NCBI GenBank assembly: GCA_016800925.1
Contig: JABCPU010000207.1
Location: forward strand, 1-64,000
Direction of reading: 5' to 3'
Length of the DNA stretch: 64,000 bases
Source: Suillus spraguei
Taxonomy: Eukaryota; Basidiomycota; Agaricomycetes; Boletales; Suillaceae
Within the stretch, counting starts at the first letter, position 1, and each line of letters begins with the position of its first letter. Positions 12,565-23,607 of the stretch are shown here, in pieces. The notes under the pieces were generated by a model. The model was not told the DNA's origin. It made no database searches and saw only the letters and a list, made by a program, of their open reading frames with translations. A program made the position numbers and the translations under genes.

Positions 12565-12885
12565 TTAATTTACCATTGCAGGATTGGGCAGCCGTGGTCC
12601 GCTGAAGTATTCATCATGCTGCGGTAAGTCATTGTTGGGCAAGTTGAGCGGGGATGGCCCAGAATGAGGCTGGCCAAATTGGTGGGTAGCACTCATTTGA
12701 GACTAGTACTGGCGCTCTTGACTAATGCCCTGTTGGTTAGGATACACGGGGGCACCGCTTGGGCGTCTCTGTGAACTTTGGGACCCATACATCATGGATG
12801 TGTGGTGTAGAGAACGAAGGGAATGGCGAGCAAGAAGCCATGGGCCCCGAAGAAAATGGTGAACCCTAGGAAGCATACAGACCAC
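12565..12885 (-). pseudogene. Broken exon of an unidentified P/Q/S-rich protein
   Basis: On the minus strand the text runs MYGSQSSQRRPSGAPVYPNQ, then SQERQY, then TAG, then in the same frame SQMSATHQFGQPHSGPSPLN to a TAA at 12565. The TAG (about 12703) stands where CAG (Gln) would continue the phrase, so one C-to-T change would explain it. The composition fits the disordered tail of a fungal regulator. Upstream exons were not found and no domain is present. Confidence 0.4.
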
Positions 12886-13263
12886 ATGTATACTATTCTT
12901 TGCAGAGTCTAATCAGATCTGTTTTGTATATGTATGCAGACAGAATGCAGATGTACACAACGTGTTTTCAGATATGATACTGACGTCGGATTAGACTGTT
13001 GTGCACCTATACAGAGCCTGCAAATCAATTGTTTCCTGTGTCGAGTCTGTGTCCCGGCAAATGTACCTTTCCTGATCCTAACTCTTGGTGAAACATCTAT
13101 TTTCTTATATCGTGTTACTATCCTATTATAGGTTCTGTTCCATCTCTAATCTGACCTGATTATTTTGTCATTTCCGCAGTGAGTGGTAACCTAGATTACA
13201 GATATCATGTATCCTTCAAGTTTCAAGGATGGTCTGCAAGCAGAAGAGCAAAACAAACACATG

Positions 13264-15766
13264 TCAAGCTGCATCTATTCTGACCTCTTCGATCCTATCA
13301 GCCAACAGTTCTGCGGTTTCTCGAGGCATACCGCATCGCTTCGTGAGTTGACCGATAAGGTTCATCTTTCTGATATGCGAATTCTTTACAAGAAGCTTCT
13401 TCAGCGCACCCACCAACGACACGAACACATTGTTCAAGTTCCCCCTCATCCATACTTCGTCGTGCTCGCTGGCAATATTCTGCTTGACAAGCTTGCGGAT
13501 TGCGACACGCGATTTTTCATAGAGTTGTTGGTGTATGCCTTCCAATCCATTGGCGGCGGTTATGCACGCATGGTCAGCAACGTGAATCTGGTACCGAGCA
13601 AAGATGTTATGTTCTCGCTCCCACCAGTCCTCCATCCTCTGCTCTCTTTCGAGGTTCGTAATTGCGAGAACAATCGGAACCTTCTTCTCACAGAGGAATT
13701 CATAAAAGAATCTGTAATTGCTCTGGAGCGCAGCGGTGAATCGGCCGGCACGAATGCAGAACAGAAGCAGGTCCACGCCGCCTTCGTCATCCAACGCCTT
13801 GATGAACCTATAGGCATTTGCGACTGCTGCGAGGTACTCTTTCATTTCAAGTCCAGATTCCTCGATACCAATGGTATCGAACACCTTATAAGACTCTCCG
13901 TCGAAGTCGACGACATAGTCTTGCCAGTGCAGTGTGCAGCGTCGCATGCCAAGAGATGTGATAGCTACTTCCTTTCCTGCCATGAGGTTGACGACTGAGC
14001 TTTTGCCTGCACCTGCCTCGCCAAAAAGTACAATATTTTTGGTCTTCCTAATTTATCGATGTTGAGCAAATTACGGCACAAAGAGCATTTGGCGACCAAG
14101 TACGTACCTCACAGGAGGGGTGTAGTGACTCTGGAAATCCCCGTCCCATTCTGTGGGTACCGCTGCTCGATAAGTTTCCAGACGGTGTGGTATGACTGTT
14201 CGTGGCGCTGCCTAATCTCATCTGTATCATCTTCATTAATGGCCACCGCGGTAATACACGCGTGGCCAGCGAAGGTCATCCCGAGGTCTGAAATGGATTT
14301 CTCGTTATTCTTCCACCACTCTTCCATGTCTGGTTGTCGGGTTTCCAGACCTGTAGCGACAAGGACGATGGGAACCTTTCCCTTGACTTTGGAAGGTAAT
14401 AATTTATAGTTGCGTTGAAGCGTCGAGATGTCTTTTGTGCCCTGCACACAGTACATGACGAGATGAATGCCCCGGTTCTTCTTAAGAGTCCTGAGGAGGG
14501 TCCTCAAAGCTATCTGACCTTGCATAGTTGAAACCGTCCCATGAGGACCTTCATCAAGACCTGCAGCCTGGTTCAGTGACGCCCACGAAGAGTGGCAAAC
14601 TATACTGACCGGGTGTATCGAACAGTTGTACCTTCACGGTCTTGCCCTGAGTCACAACATCATGTTCGTGCAAGGTGATTTCGGTTGTACATCCCGTGGC
14701 ATCGGGAGACGTCTGCGCTGTTTGCCTGCCAGTGATTAAGTTCACCAAGGAACTTTTGCCCGAGCCTGTTTCTCCAAAAATCACAATATTGCATGTGTCT
14801 CTGCGACGTGAAGCTTCCTTTATTCGATGGAAGTTGTGGCCAGCTGCGCCCCGATCTGAGACGTGTGACTAAATTCTAGTTAAAGTCATGCTGAGGAAGA
14901 GCCAGCAACCACATACGGATACGGTGGATGTTACCCTCCCAAGAGGTGGCGGCGTTGTGTCGTGGGTCACCAGTGTCACTGCGTCGAGGAACATCAAGGA
15001 CATTTGGATACCAAACAACCATCTAATCCAGGAATTTTTACCAGTGCCTTGTTCTTCGACACCAGGGGCATTGTGTGCGCACGTGCGATGTTCCACTCGA
15101 TCTGAATCATGGCTAGCTGCACTCTGAACTGAGGTATTATGTAACTGACTTCAAGTTATTTTCAGCCTGGAATAGTCAGACATTACATACGGATCTCTCA
15201 GGAGACAGCAAAATTGCATCAAGTTGTGCTGGCGCCGTTTGCGTCTTAGTGTTCACATTGACCCAGGAACCTCGAGTAGCGCCCGTCTCAACAACAATGT
15301 CAGGCTGGACAATATCGCATGTGTCTGAACGATGTGGGGCATCCTCGACCGGATCTGAACTATGGCCAGCTATCCTGTGACCTGAGGGATGGAACTAACT
15401 TCAAGTTACTTTCATGCTGAGGAAGAGACAGACGCCACATACAGATACGGTAGGCGATGCTCTCGAGAGAGACGATGGTATTGCGTCGGGGGGCATCAGC
15501 GCTGTTTGTGTCACAGTGGCCGAATCGACTGAGGAAGTTTTATTATTGGCTATTTCTTCGACAAAATCACCATTCTTTGGACGGTGACTGTAGCCAGCTG
15601 TATTGTGTTCTGAGTTATGGGACTAGTGTCAAGTTAATTTCTTGCTGAGGAAAAGTCCGACATCACATACAGATACAGTCGACGATACTCTCCTAAGAGA
15701 CGGCGACATCGCAAAAATAAAAAATAACGAAAAGGATGTCTTGTTGTCGGTGTTTTTGAGTGCCAT
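13264..15766 (-). CDS. Double G-domain P-loop GTPase, copy A with three extra P-loop exons
   Basis: Two G domains lie in tandem, like AIG1/GIMAP-type small GTPases; the role is unknown. Exons on the minus strand are 15671-15766 (starts MALKNTDN), 15443-15622, 15191-15394, 14917-15144, 14610-14868, 14108-14560 and 13264-14047. Domain 1 has Walker A GETGSGKSS and switch motif FDTPG, then IHLVMYCVQGTKD and VLVATGLETR in place of NKxD. Domain 2 has GEAGAGKSS, FDTIG and LAITNLEREQR. Exons 2-4 (60, 68 and 76 residues) are diverged copies of the exon that carries domain 1's P-loop; all are open and bounded by phase-0 introns. The last codons of exon 6 are one C short in a run (near 14119), judged against copy B. 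The full product would be about 735 residues. Confidence 0.8.
14917..15622 (-). repeat. Tandem array of duplicated P-loop exon plus intron (three units)
   Basis: Units of about 230-270 bases each hold an intron (donor GTATGT, then a CTGAGGAA/TTCCTCAGC block and an acceptor after AACTTGAAGT) and an exon. The exons at 15443-15622, 15191-15394 and 14917-15144 align with the functional exon at 14610-14868: HRSDTCDIV in unit 2 matches RRRDTCNIV, and the P-loop is altered to ETGATRGSW in unit 2 and QGTGKNSW in unit 3. Unit 1 keeps only a trace (NNKTSS). All three can be translated through. Confidence 0.75.
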
Positions 15767-17335
15767 CAATCTTGCCTTCAGTCTTCAATTCATTATAAAC
15801 GTGGTGGGTCCAGCCAGCGCTGGAAATAGTTCCTGCCGCGTGGATTTAGCATGTTCCATGCATGCGAAGAAGGCATTGCGATAAGTGGCGTAGTTAGTAA
15901 GAGTTTTTGAATCAATTCTAAATGCAACCATTATGAATTACTAGGGTTTGAGGACCATCAAGGGACCATCCTAGTGTGACCCTCAGAAGTCGCGAATAAA
16001 GTCAGATCAATCGAAGAAAAGTAGTCGTCATTCTCTTATATTAGGATAAATCTCGCCGCATTGGCAGCTATAAATGATCAGATAGGTTGCCGGATCAAGC
16101 TCGAGCCTCGAGATGCTCGAGTAGTACGTTTGGCAGTCTGACTTGCTGTTGAGCGTCGTCATGGCGAGTCAGCGCGTCCCGCCTTAGAATCATTCTCTTG
16201 GAGGATTGGTTCCTATGGTACACAGGCGCTATATTTGAAAGCTGATCATTGAATGCATGGACTTAGCGCACGTACCATTTATATACAAGCATGCCAGCAA
16301 CTTGTACTCAAAAATGTTATGGGAAGTCTCGAAAGTGGAAGTGAATTTTAATGTGTATCCGGGTCCTATGCATGCACTTGCAAATGATTCGATGATCAAT
16401 GGCATCGGATGCATCGTAGTGTTTGAGCTTGTGTTTGGCTCTCTCCAATTATTATGTAATTCACTGTATAACCATAAGTTGAATGACAAATTACTACTAT
16501 GAATGCACGCTGTCGACACTTTTCTCCTGCCATTACGTAGAATCCTCACCCCCTCTCATTCAGGCTTCAGCAGCATCGGTCTTATAAGTTGGCCAAGACT
16601 CGGACATTTACAGTATGCTCTTCACATGCTGTCATGCCCCAGTACCTCCTTGCAATACCGTTCTTGCAGGGTTCATCGTTCCGGCAACTTCCCGAACTCG
16701 TAACAACCGATCTACACAAAGATCTGCCTACATGATCTCTTAAATCTCCTGGACAAAGACCTTCCTACACTGAAATGTACTCCAGGTCGCATATTGATAT
16801 GCGAGCCGAGTGCTCGCCGCTCGAGTACTATTAAAGTATATGAATCTCCCCAACAAATTAGCTAAACCAGGTTCCAGCTGAATTAGTCACTAGTATGACA
16901 GTAACGGTTGAGCCGAAGTTGAACCAAAGCTTCCAGCACAACTTTCTACTGTAGTGAACTATGAATGGCAAGGTATAGCTGATTGTCTGCATGTAAGAGG
17001 CACACCAATAGTTATATCTTGCCATTCACACATGTGTTGAGCATGCTATATCCAGGCGTCATGATTGATCTTCAAATCTGGCGCCTCAGACGCCTGGACT
17101 TGCCACGTTCAAACGACTTCCTTTGACTGGTCTACCTACTAGTACGGGAGACTGAAGGTCTGAGGGTTGAACCAGGGTCATCCGACCTTAATGCATTTAG
17201 AAATCAAGTACGTCACGCTAGCAATGCTTTTGACACATGCTTGGAACATGCTGAATCCAGGCGTCAGGATCAATCTTTAAATCTGTCCCTGGAACACGTC
17301 ACATTCTAACGAATCAGGGACTGAATGCGAGACTG
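15767..17335. other. Spacer between the head-to-head GTPase copies
   Basis: The outer edges are inverted copies of each other: the upstream flank of copy B (about 17250-17335, with GGAACATGCTGAATCCAGGC) is matched in reverse upstream of copy A (about 15770-15870, GGAACATGCTAAATCCACGC). A second, direct echo of the same text lies at 17037-17090 (GAGCATGCTATATCCAGGC). The centre (about 15900-17000) has only short open frames. Both promoters must be in this spacer. Confidence 0.5.
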
Positions 17336-19083
17336 ATGGCACTCAAAAACACCGACAACGCAAGTCGAGATGCCCTTTCATTGTCTTCAAGCTTTGTAAT
17401 GTCGCTGTCTCTTAGGAGAATACCTTCAACCGCATCCGTATGTGATGTTTGGTTCTTTCTCAGCTTGAAGTTAACTTGAAATCAGTTCCACACCTCGAAT
17501 CAGAGTGTAGCTGGCCCCAACTGCCGTGGAGTCAGTGATGCTTCACGTTGCACGAACACCTGCAATGTTGTCATTGTTGGGGACACAGGCGCCGGTAAAA
17601 GTTCCTTGGTCAACTTGATCACTGGGACGCAAACAGCGCCGACGTCCCCCGACGCCAAGGGATGTACAACTGACACCATCGTGTACGAGCATGATATTGT
17701 GACCCAGGACAAGATCTTAAAGGTACAACTGTTCGACACGGCCGGTCAGTGCAGTTCATCATCTTTCATGAGCGTCGCTGAACTAAACTGCAGGTCTTGA
17801 CGAGGGCTCTCAGGGGACAGTCCCCAACGCGCAAGCTCGGAAAGCTTTGAACAGTCTCTTTCAAACCCTTATGAAGAAAAAGGCTATCCATATCCTCGTG
17901 TACTGTGTGCAGGGCACGAAGGACGTCAGAACGTTGCAACGCAACTACAAGTTATTGCATCCCAAAGTCAAGGGAAAGGTTCCTATTGTTCTTGTTGTTA
18001 CAGGTCTGGAAACACGAAACCCAGACATGGAAGAGTGGTGGAGGAATAACGAGAAATCCATTTCAGACCTCGGGATGACCTTTGCGGGTCATGCGTGTAT
18101 TACCGCGGTGACTATTAATGAAGGTGATACAAGCGAGCTCAAGCAGCGCCGCCAACAGTCATACCAAGCCGTCTGCAATCTTATCGAGCATTTTCGCTCG
18201 CAGAATGGGACGGGTGTCCGCAGGGTTACTGCCATTCATCCGGTAAGGTACGTATTTCGTCGTCGGATGCGTACATTGCGTTATATTTTGCTAAACGTCA
18301 ATAATTAGAAAGGAGCATAAGAATATCGTACTCTTTGGGGCAAGTGGAGTAGGCAAAAGCTCAGTTGTGAACCTCATGGCGGGAATGAAGGTAGCGGCCA
18401 CATCTGCTAGCATGAATCGCTGTACAATGCGCTGGCAAGAATACACCATCGGATTTGGTGGCGAGTCATACAAGGTTTTCGATACCGTTGGACTCGAGGA
18501 ACCGCAACTTGGAATCAAAGAGTATCTCGACTCCGTTGAGAACGCCTACGCGCTGGTCAAGGAATTGGATAGGCAAGGCGGTATTGATCTGCTCCTGTTC
18601 TGCATTCGCGCCGGCAGAATGACTGCTACTCTTCAGAGCAATTACCGGCTCTTTCATGAATTCCTCTGCGAGAAGAAAGTTCCCATTGTCCTTGCGATTA
18701 CAAACCTCGAAAGAGAGCAGAGGATGGAGGACTGGTGGGATCAGGAACATAAAAACCTCCAAAGACATGAGATCCATGTCGCTGGTCACGCATGCATCAC
18801 TGCCGCTGACGGACTGCCAGCTGGCCCACAGGGAGACCGCTATGAGGAATCACGCCTCAAAATCCGCGAGCTCGTTAAGCGGTTTACTGCTCACGGGCAG
18901 CAGCAAGCATGGTCAGGAGGGGACACCCTGTTTGTCTCACTCATGCGTAAGCTGAAGAAGCTACTTGTAGGAGGTTCGCGTATGAAAAGTAAGGATCTTG
19001 TCCTTCATCTCACGAAGCGTTGTGGGATATCTAATGAAGTCGCAAAACAATTGGCTGACATGATCAAGCAAGATCCATCGTGA
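17336..19083 (+). CDS. Double G-domain P-loop GTPase, copy B (intact)
   Basis: Exons are 17336-17437, 17486-17744, 17794-18247 and 18309-19083. Phases fit exactly and give 529 residues without any break. Exon 1 (MALKNTDNAS...) equals exon 1 of copy A. Domain 1 has Walker A GDTGAGKSS, FDTAG, VYCVQGTKDVRTLQRNYKLL and VLVVTGLETR; domain 2 has GASGVGKSS, FDTVGLEE, LLFCIRAGRM, LAITNLEREQR and a basic C-terminal helix region. Exon 2 is 259 bases, the same length as the P-loop exon of copy A. A canonical NKxD motif for guanine choice is not seen; TGLE and TNLE stand in that place, so nucleotide choice is open. The family is common but uncharacterised in mushrooms. It faces away from copy A. Confidence 0.85.
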
Positions 19084-19330
19084 TTTTGATACTTACCTTA
19101 CACTTGTTTGCTTTGTCCTGGTCAATACGTTACACATGGCTACCGCGTGTAGTTTAACTGGCATGTCCACTACTTGCATAATAGAAGGACGATCCAGCTA
19201 ATTTATTATGTAGCCAGTATGGCATCCACCACGTGATGGCATAAACATTGAAGCTTGGCGATATCGATGATCGACTCTAGCAGCTATCGTCAATATTAAT
19301 GTCGAAAGCTGCGTCTTCATCGATGTATCG

Positions 19331-19830
19331 ATGACGCTTCCAAATGAACTCTGGCTTCCAATTTTCGAATATCTGTCTCCGCGGTCGCTTCGTAATGTTG
19401 TCTTGATGTCGAAGAGATTTCATGCAGTCGCCATCCGTATTCTTTACAACCCGACATCATTTGTAAAAATCAGATCAACGCAGGTCACGCGTGCATCGCC
19501 GCCGCAGATAATCTGGACGGCAGATACTAAACTCTGTATCAAGAATCGCGCGTCACGATCCGCGAAGTTGTCAAGATGACCGCCAGCGGCAAGCATGACC
19601 AGGAGGGAAAAACCTATTTGTTTCACTCATGCGTAAGCTGAAGGAGCTACTTGTGGGGGGTTTGCATGTGAGACGCAATGATCTTGTCCCATATATCACG
19701 AAGCTGCGGGTTGTCTTCAGATGTCGCAAAACAGTTGGCCGATATGACGAAGCAGCATGCTTATTTTGTCCTTGTCGATACGTTACACATGACTACTGTA
19801 TGCAGATCACTTACTACGTGATCAATATGA
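19331..19830 (+). pseudogene. Hybrid pseudogene: F-box start fused to a GTPase tail
   Basis: Bases 19331 to about 19475 match the start of the neighbouring F-box genes (MTLPNELWLPIFEYL, then RSLRNVV) with an internal deletion after FHAVAIRILY. From about 19482 the text switches to the end of the GTPase gene (GHACITAA as HARASPP in a shifted frame, then the GTPase C-terminal block up to VAKQLADM). The 3' flank (CGATACGTTACACATG) also matches that after copy B. Stops and shifts break it throughout. It is the scar of a recombination between the two families. Confidence 0.7.
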
Positions 19831-19992
19831 TAACACTGCGATACAGTGACTAGGGTACGGGTTAACGGAATAAAAAGAACCACCACGGTGGTGTCCATCA
19901 CGTGATGCTACTGAAAGGAGGGCTTGATTATTGCTTGATTATCACATCATAACTTGGATCGTACTACTAGTCTTCGTACGTGCACGGTCAGG

Positions 19993-22107
19993 ATGTCATC
20001 GATGTCAATGTCGACAGCTGAGTCCTCGTCGAAAGTGTTTTCTTCTAGTATGACACTTCCTAATGAACTCTGGCTTCCAATCTTCGAATATCTGCCTCCA
20101 CGGTCACTTCGTAACGTTGTCTTAACGTCGAAGAAATTTCATGCAGTCGCCATTCGTCTTCTTTACAAGCATCTGATTCTGACGTCGCCGACATCATTTG
20201 TAACAGTGTGCTCTGCGCTATCTTCCATCCAGCCTTCACCGCATGCTCTCCTTCTTAGTATTTCCCCGTTCGTACGCACCGTAGAGCAACTACAAGAAGC
20301 TGTCGCTGTTGTTTCCTTCGAAGGGGTGAAGCCAATTACTGTCAACTCTAATAACAACCGCCAATCAACAAGGTCTCTTTTTTCTGAAATCAGGGATGGT
20401 TACCAACCAAGACTGGTTGCGGATATGACCCTCTACAACACTCTTCTATCACAAGTGATTTCCTTTACATCTCTCAGACAGCTCGTCTTTCGCGGTATGA
20501 TTCTCCCAGGAAATTTCCACTCCATCGTGCACGACTTTCCGCACTTGCGTGACTTGGCGGTTGTGCACTGCACCGCTCCTTTCGTCCGTTCCCCTCCAGA
20601 TATTGACCACACTTCCCTGAAAATTGAAAATCTCACCCTCCTTGACATTCGCGCTTCTTCTCGATCCGACGACGACGACATGCATCTTCCCCGTACCCGT
20701 CTACGGTTGCTTGCAAAAGCCTCTACCCTCCGCACTCTCACATATGATCATACCATCTGGGTACACCGCGCTTTCACATCGTCCTCCCCATCTCCTCCAC
20801 TCACTTCTCTTGACGTCAAGTTCCCTATCCAGAAAGACCGTCCCAGAGTTCCTCATGGCTTCATTCCGTTCCTCGAGACTCTTCCCTCACTCCGCACTCT
20901 CATCCTGCGAAACCACGTTCCCGCACTCTTATTGTCGCCAAGCGCTCTTCCAGCCCTCTGTGCCATTTCTGCCCCCTTCTCTGCCATTACTTCTCTCTGT
21001 TCCGGCCGTAGCATTGCGAAACTCGACATCCGCGATGAAGCTGTGCTTGCGCCACTTTATAAGGCATTTGCAGAAGTACACTCTGACTTGTCGATGGTTC
21101 AAGAGCTTTCGTTGTTGTAGGGGACTGGGACGACGAGCTCATCCTGGCCATTGTCGCACACTTTCCTAATTTAACCAAGTTACAAATCAGGTATGCAAGG
21201 GGAGGGCCAAGCGAGGTGCGTTACATTTACCTTAGTTTCTGTTTCTTTTGCCGACGTTGACTCTCGTTTTCGTTTCCAGGATACCATTATCGGCATGGGT
21301 TCACGTACACTTTACGCCCTTCCACACCTTGTATCCGTACACATCTTCTGCATCCCTCTGCCCCCACCCCCTCAAAATTTCCTCGAGACGAACAACCTTG
21401 ATGACGACACCGCATATGGCGCCCCTGGCATCGACGATACTTATTTCCAGAGCATGCATGATATCGATCCGGACACAGACACCAGCCCGGAGCGGGATAA
21501 CAGTGACAATGATTATGGCGTACCCTACCAGCGCCATACTTGCAACTCTCACAACACACTTCCTGCCATCTATCAAGACATGGACTTGGACTTGGATGTG
21601 TGCATGGACGTGGATACGTACATCGTGTACTGCTGCCACGGGATTCCTGCAGGGTCGCCGTGCCACGAGTGTACGATTGCGGAGCAGCAGAAGTGTTTCG
21701 ATAATTTGGAGTATGATCATGACTTTCACACTGGATTCGAAGAGCCCAAGTTTCGGAGACGGAGCCGTTTGATGACTACACTCGTGAACTTGTCGTACGT
21801 TCTGCTATGTTGCATCTAGATTGCAGTTTTGGGATGTTCTGATTATGTCCTTTACGCGTAGGTCGCTTGGAACCGTGCCTGTCCTAGACTTCGCACTGTT
21901 CAGCTGCACCCGGGGTGGGTGTGGCGGCGTGCGGACCCTGCTGACTCTTGGGTTGCGAGGCCGTGCGACTCAGGCATTTTTGGCGATGTTTTCGAGTCGC
22001 CACCTTGCGATGTGAGGTTACTGGCAGATATCATAAAAAATGCTAAATTAAAAACACGTGACATTGACTCCATAATTTGGCCTCATACAATCATTGGAGA
22101 TCAGTGA
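19993..22107 (+). CDS. F-box protein, paralogue 1
   Basis: F-box proteins link targets to SCF ubiquitin ligases through Skp1. Exons are 19993-21215, 21280-21794 and 21862-22107. The F-box is near residue 20 (LPNELWLPIFEYLPPRSLRNVVLTSKKFHAVAIRLLYKH, written here only in outline). A leucine-rich region follows (SLRQLVFRGM, HLRDLAVVHC, TLRTLTYDHT, SLRTLILRNH), then an acidic insert and a last exon WNRACPRLRTVQLHPGWVWRR. Two single-base gaps are seen against paralogue 2: near 21113 (before GDWDDE) and near 21750 (before the TEPFDDYTREL block). The last exon reads about 35 residues past the stop of paralogue 2. The start is the first ATG upstream of the F-box in frame. Confidence 0.72.
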
Positions 22108-23607
22108 CTAGGGGACTGTTAGTTCATGTACGGAGCAGGACTGGTCATCGAGACGAAAAGGGTATAGGGAATGAAGGAAAGAACATGTGGAAACAGGTCG
22201 AACTTGGCGTGTAACTCGTCAGCAAATACATAAATATTGTGGGTTATACATTTACATTTTCTGTGTAGGTTAATTGTAGATGAAGTTTTATGTATGATTC
22301 ACTCTTCTGTACGTGTACAATATTAGTTATTTCATTTTACTGAATTCTAGCTCCTTACGTTAGCATTCGTGCCTAGCGAAGGAAATATTTGGAAGGTTGG
22401 CAGCCAAGGGAGTGAACGGGATCTGCCACGGCTTTTGCAAGCTCTAGGCTTGATCAGTTCGATGGTATGTGTTAACGAACGTCGATGCAGCTGTGAAAGA
22501 ATTTTCCACTGGGGTGGCTAAACAGGCGCGGCACGAGATGACAAAATGATAATATCATGATTAACATCGACGTTACAACTGGCCTGGCCTCACCTAGCAC
22601 CCAACCGCCCAGTTAAGCGTCAAATTGAGCATCAAGTGACCAGTAAGCTGACAAAAATGACACATTGCGCATAGAAGCCAGGCGAAGCACGATTGACACG
22701 CCATGACTGATATAACGCCAGTGGCACCCTTAGGATCGAAACGATGATACGATTGCTCGTTCTCCTGTTGCAAGTCAGAAAAATGTATAATACAAGTGCC
22801 TACCTGGTGGTACTGCCGAGATATGAATGAAAACGCGTCAGAAATTTTTACCACTACAACATCTGAAGTGTTGTCACATCGATGTATCATGCCGGGAACA
22901 GCCGCCACGTCCCTGACTCAGTGATGATACTGTGATCCTAAACAGCTCTTTTGTGGCCTCAACCGTCCTGCTAGGCCAGGCTGAGCGAACGATCGACTGA
23001 TAGTCCAAGTCAAATCGTCTCATTTTCTTCGGAAGACTTGCCAAGCAAATTCGGCAGCCCTAAATCACGACGAGCAGACGAGCAAGGACGTTTGCATAGT
23101 GGGCCTTGCTTGAATCAACAAACTTGGTGATGAAAGTCTTGTAGACCGCCCGCCTTGTGAAATACTAGTATAGTCCGTGACTCCTCTTGAGTCTTGGACG
23201 CGTCACCATAGCAAGGGTTGCACTGACACATCCTCTGGAAGGAACATGAAATCAACGAAAGCATGAGGACATTGCACATGGTACGTGACAGAGACGACTG
23301 CAGGCAATATTGTATTTGCATGTATTTTGACCAGTACCTCTCCGGCATTTTTGGCTTGCCTTTATCCTTTGACTTATCTCACCTTTGATAGGCCTTAGGT
23401 ATAAGTACTTCCCGTTTCTAATGCACATTAACAAGTCTAATCGATATACAACAAAATCCTGGTCTTGGATCTATTTGTATGCCCATCAAACTTGGAAACG
23501 CGTATCGGCATTAACAGTCTTTCAAGTCCGGAAGTCGGTCAGTCACGTGATAGGTAGTAGAACAACGACCTTTTAACTTGCTGAGTACTCGAGAGTCGAG
23601 ATCGTGC
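22108..23607. other. Intergenic region between F-box paralogues
   Basis: A minus-strand frame at 22594-22908 (104 codons, Cys-rich and hydrophobic at its end) can be read with a possible 40-base intron, but has no family likeness. The rest shows only short frames. The segment is probably flank of the duplicated F-box genes. Confidence 0.35.

Noticed and set aside
13207..13998. 263-codon plus-strand frame opposite the GTPase domain
   Set aside because: It is the antisense shadow of exon 7 of copy A, whose minus-strand frame has Walker and TNLE motifs.
14888..15884. Plus-strand frames of 63-80 codons in the exon array
   Set aside because: They repeat only because the array repeats; the minus strand gives exons with conserved phase and splice borders.
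20433..20741. Minus-strand frames of 78-102 codons inside the F-box paralogues
   Set aside because: They mirror coding exons on the other strand and have no domain or intron signals.
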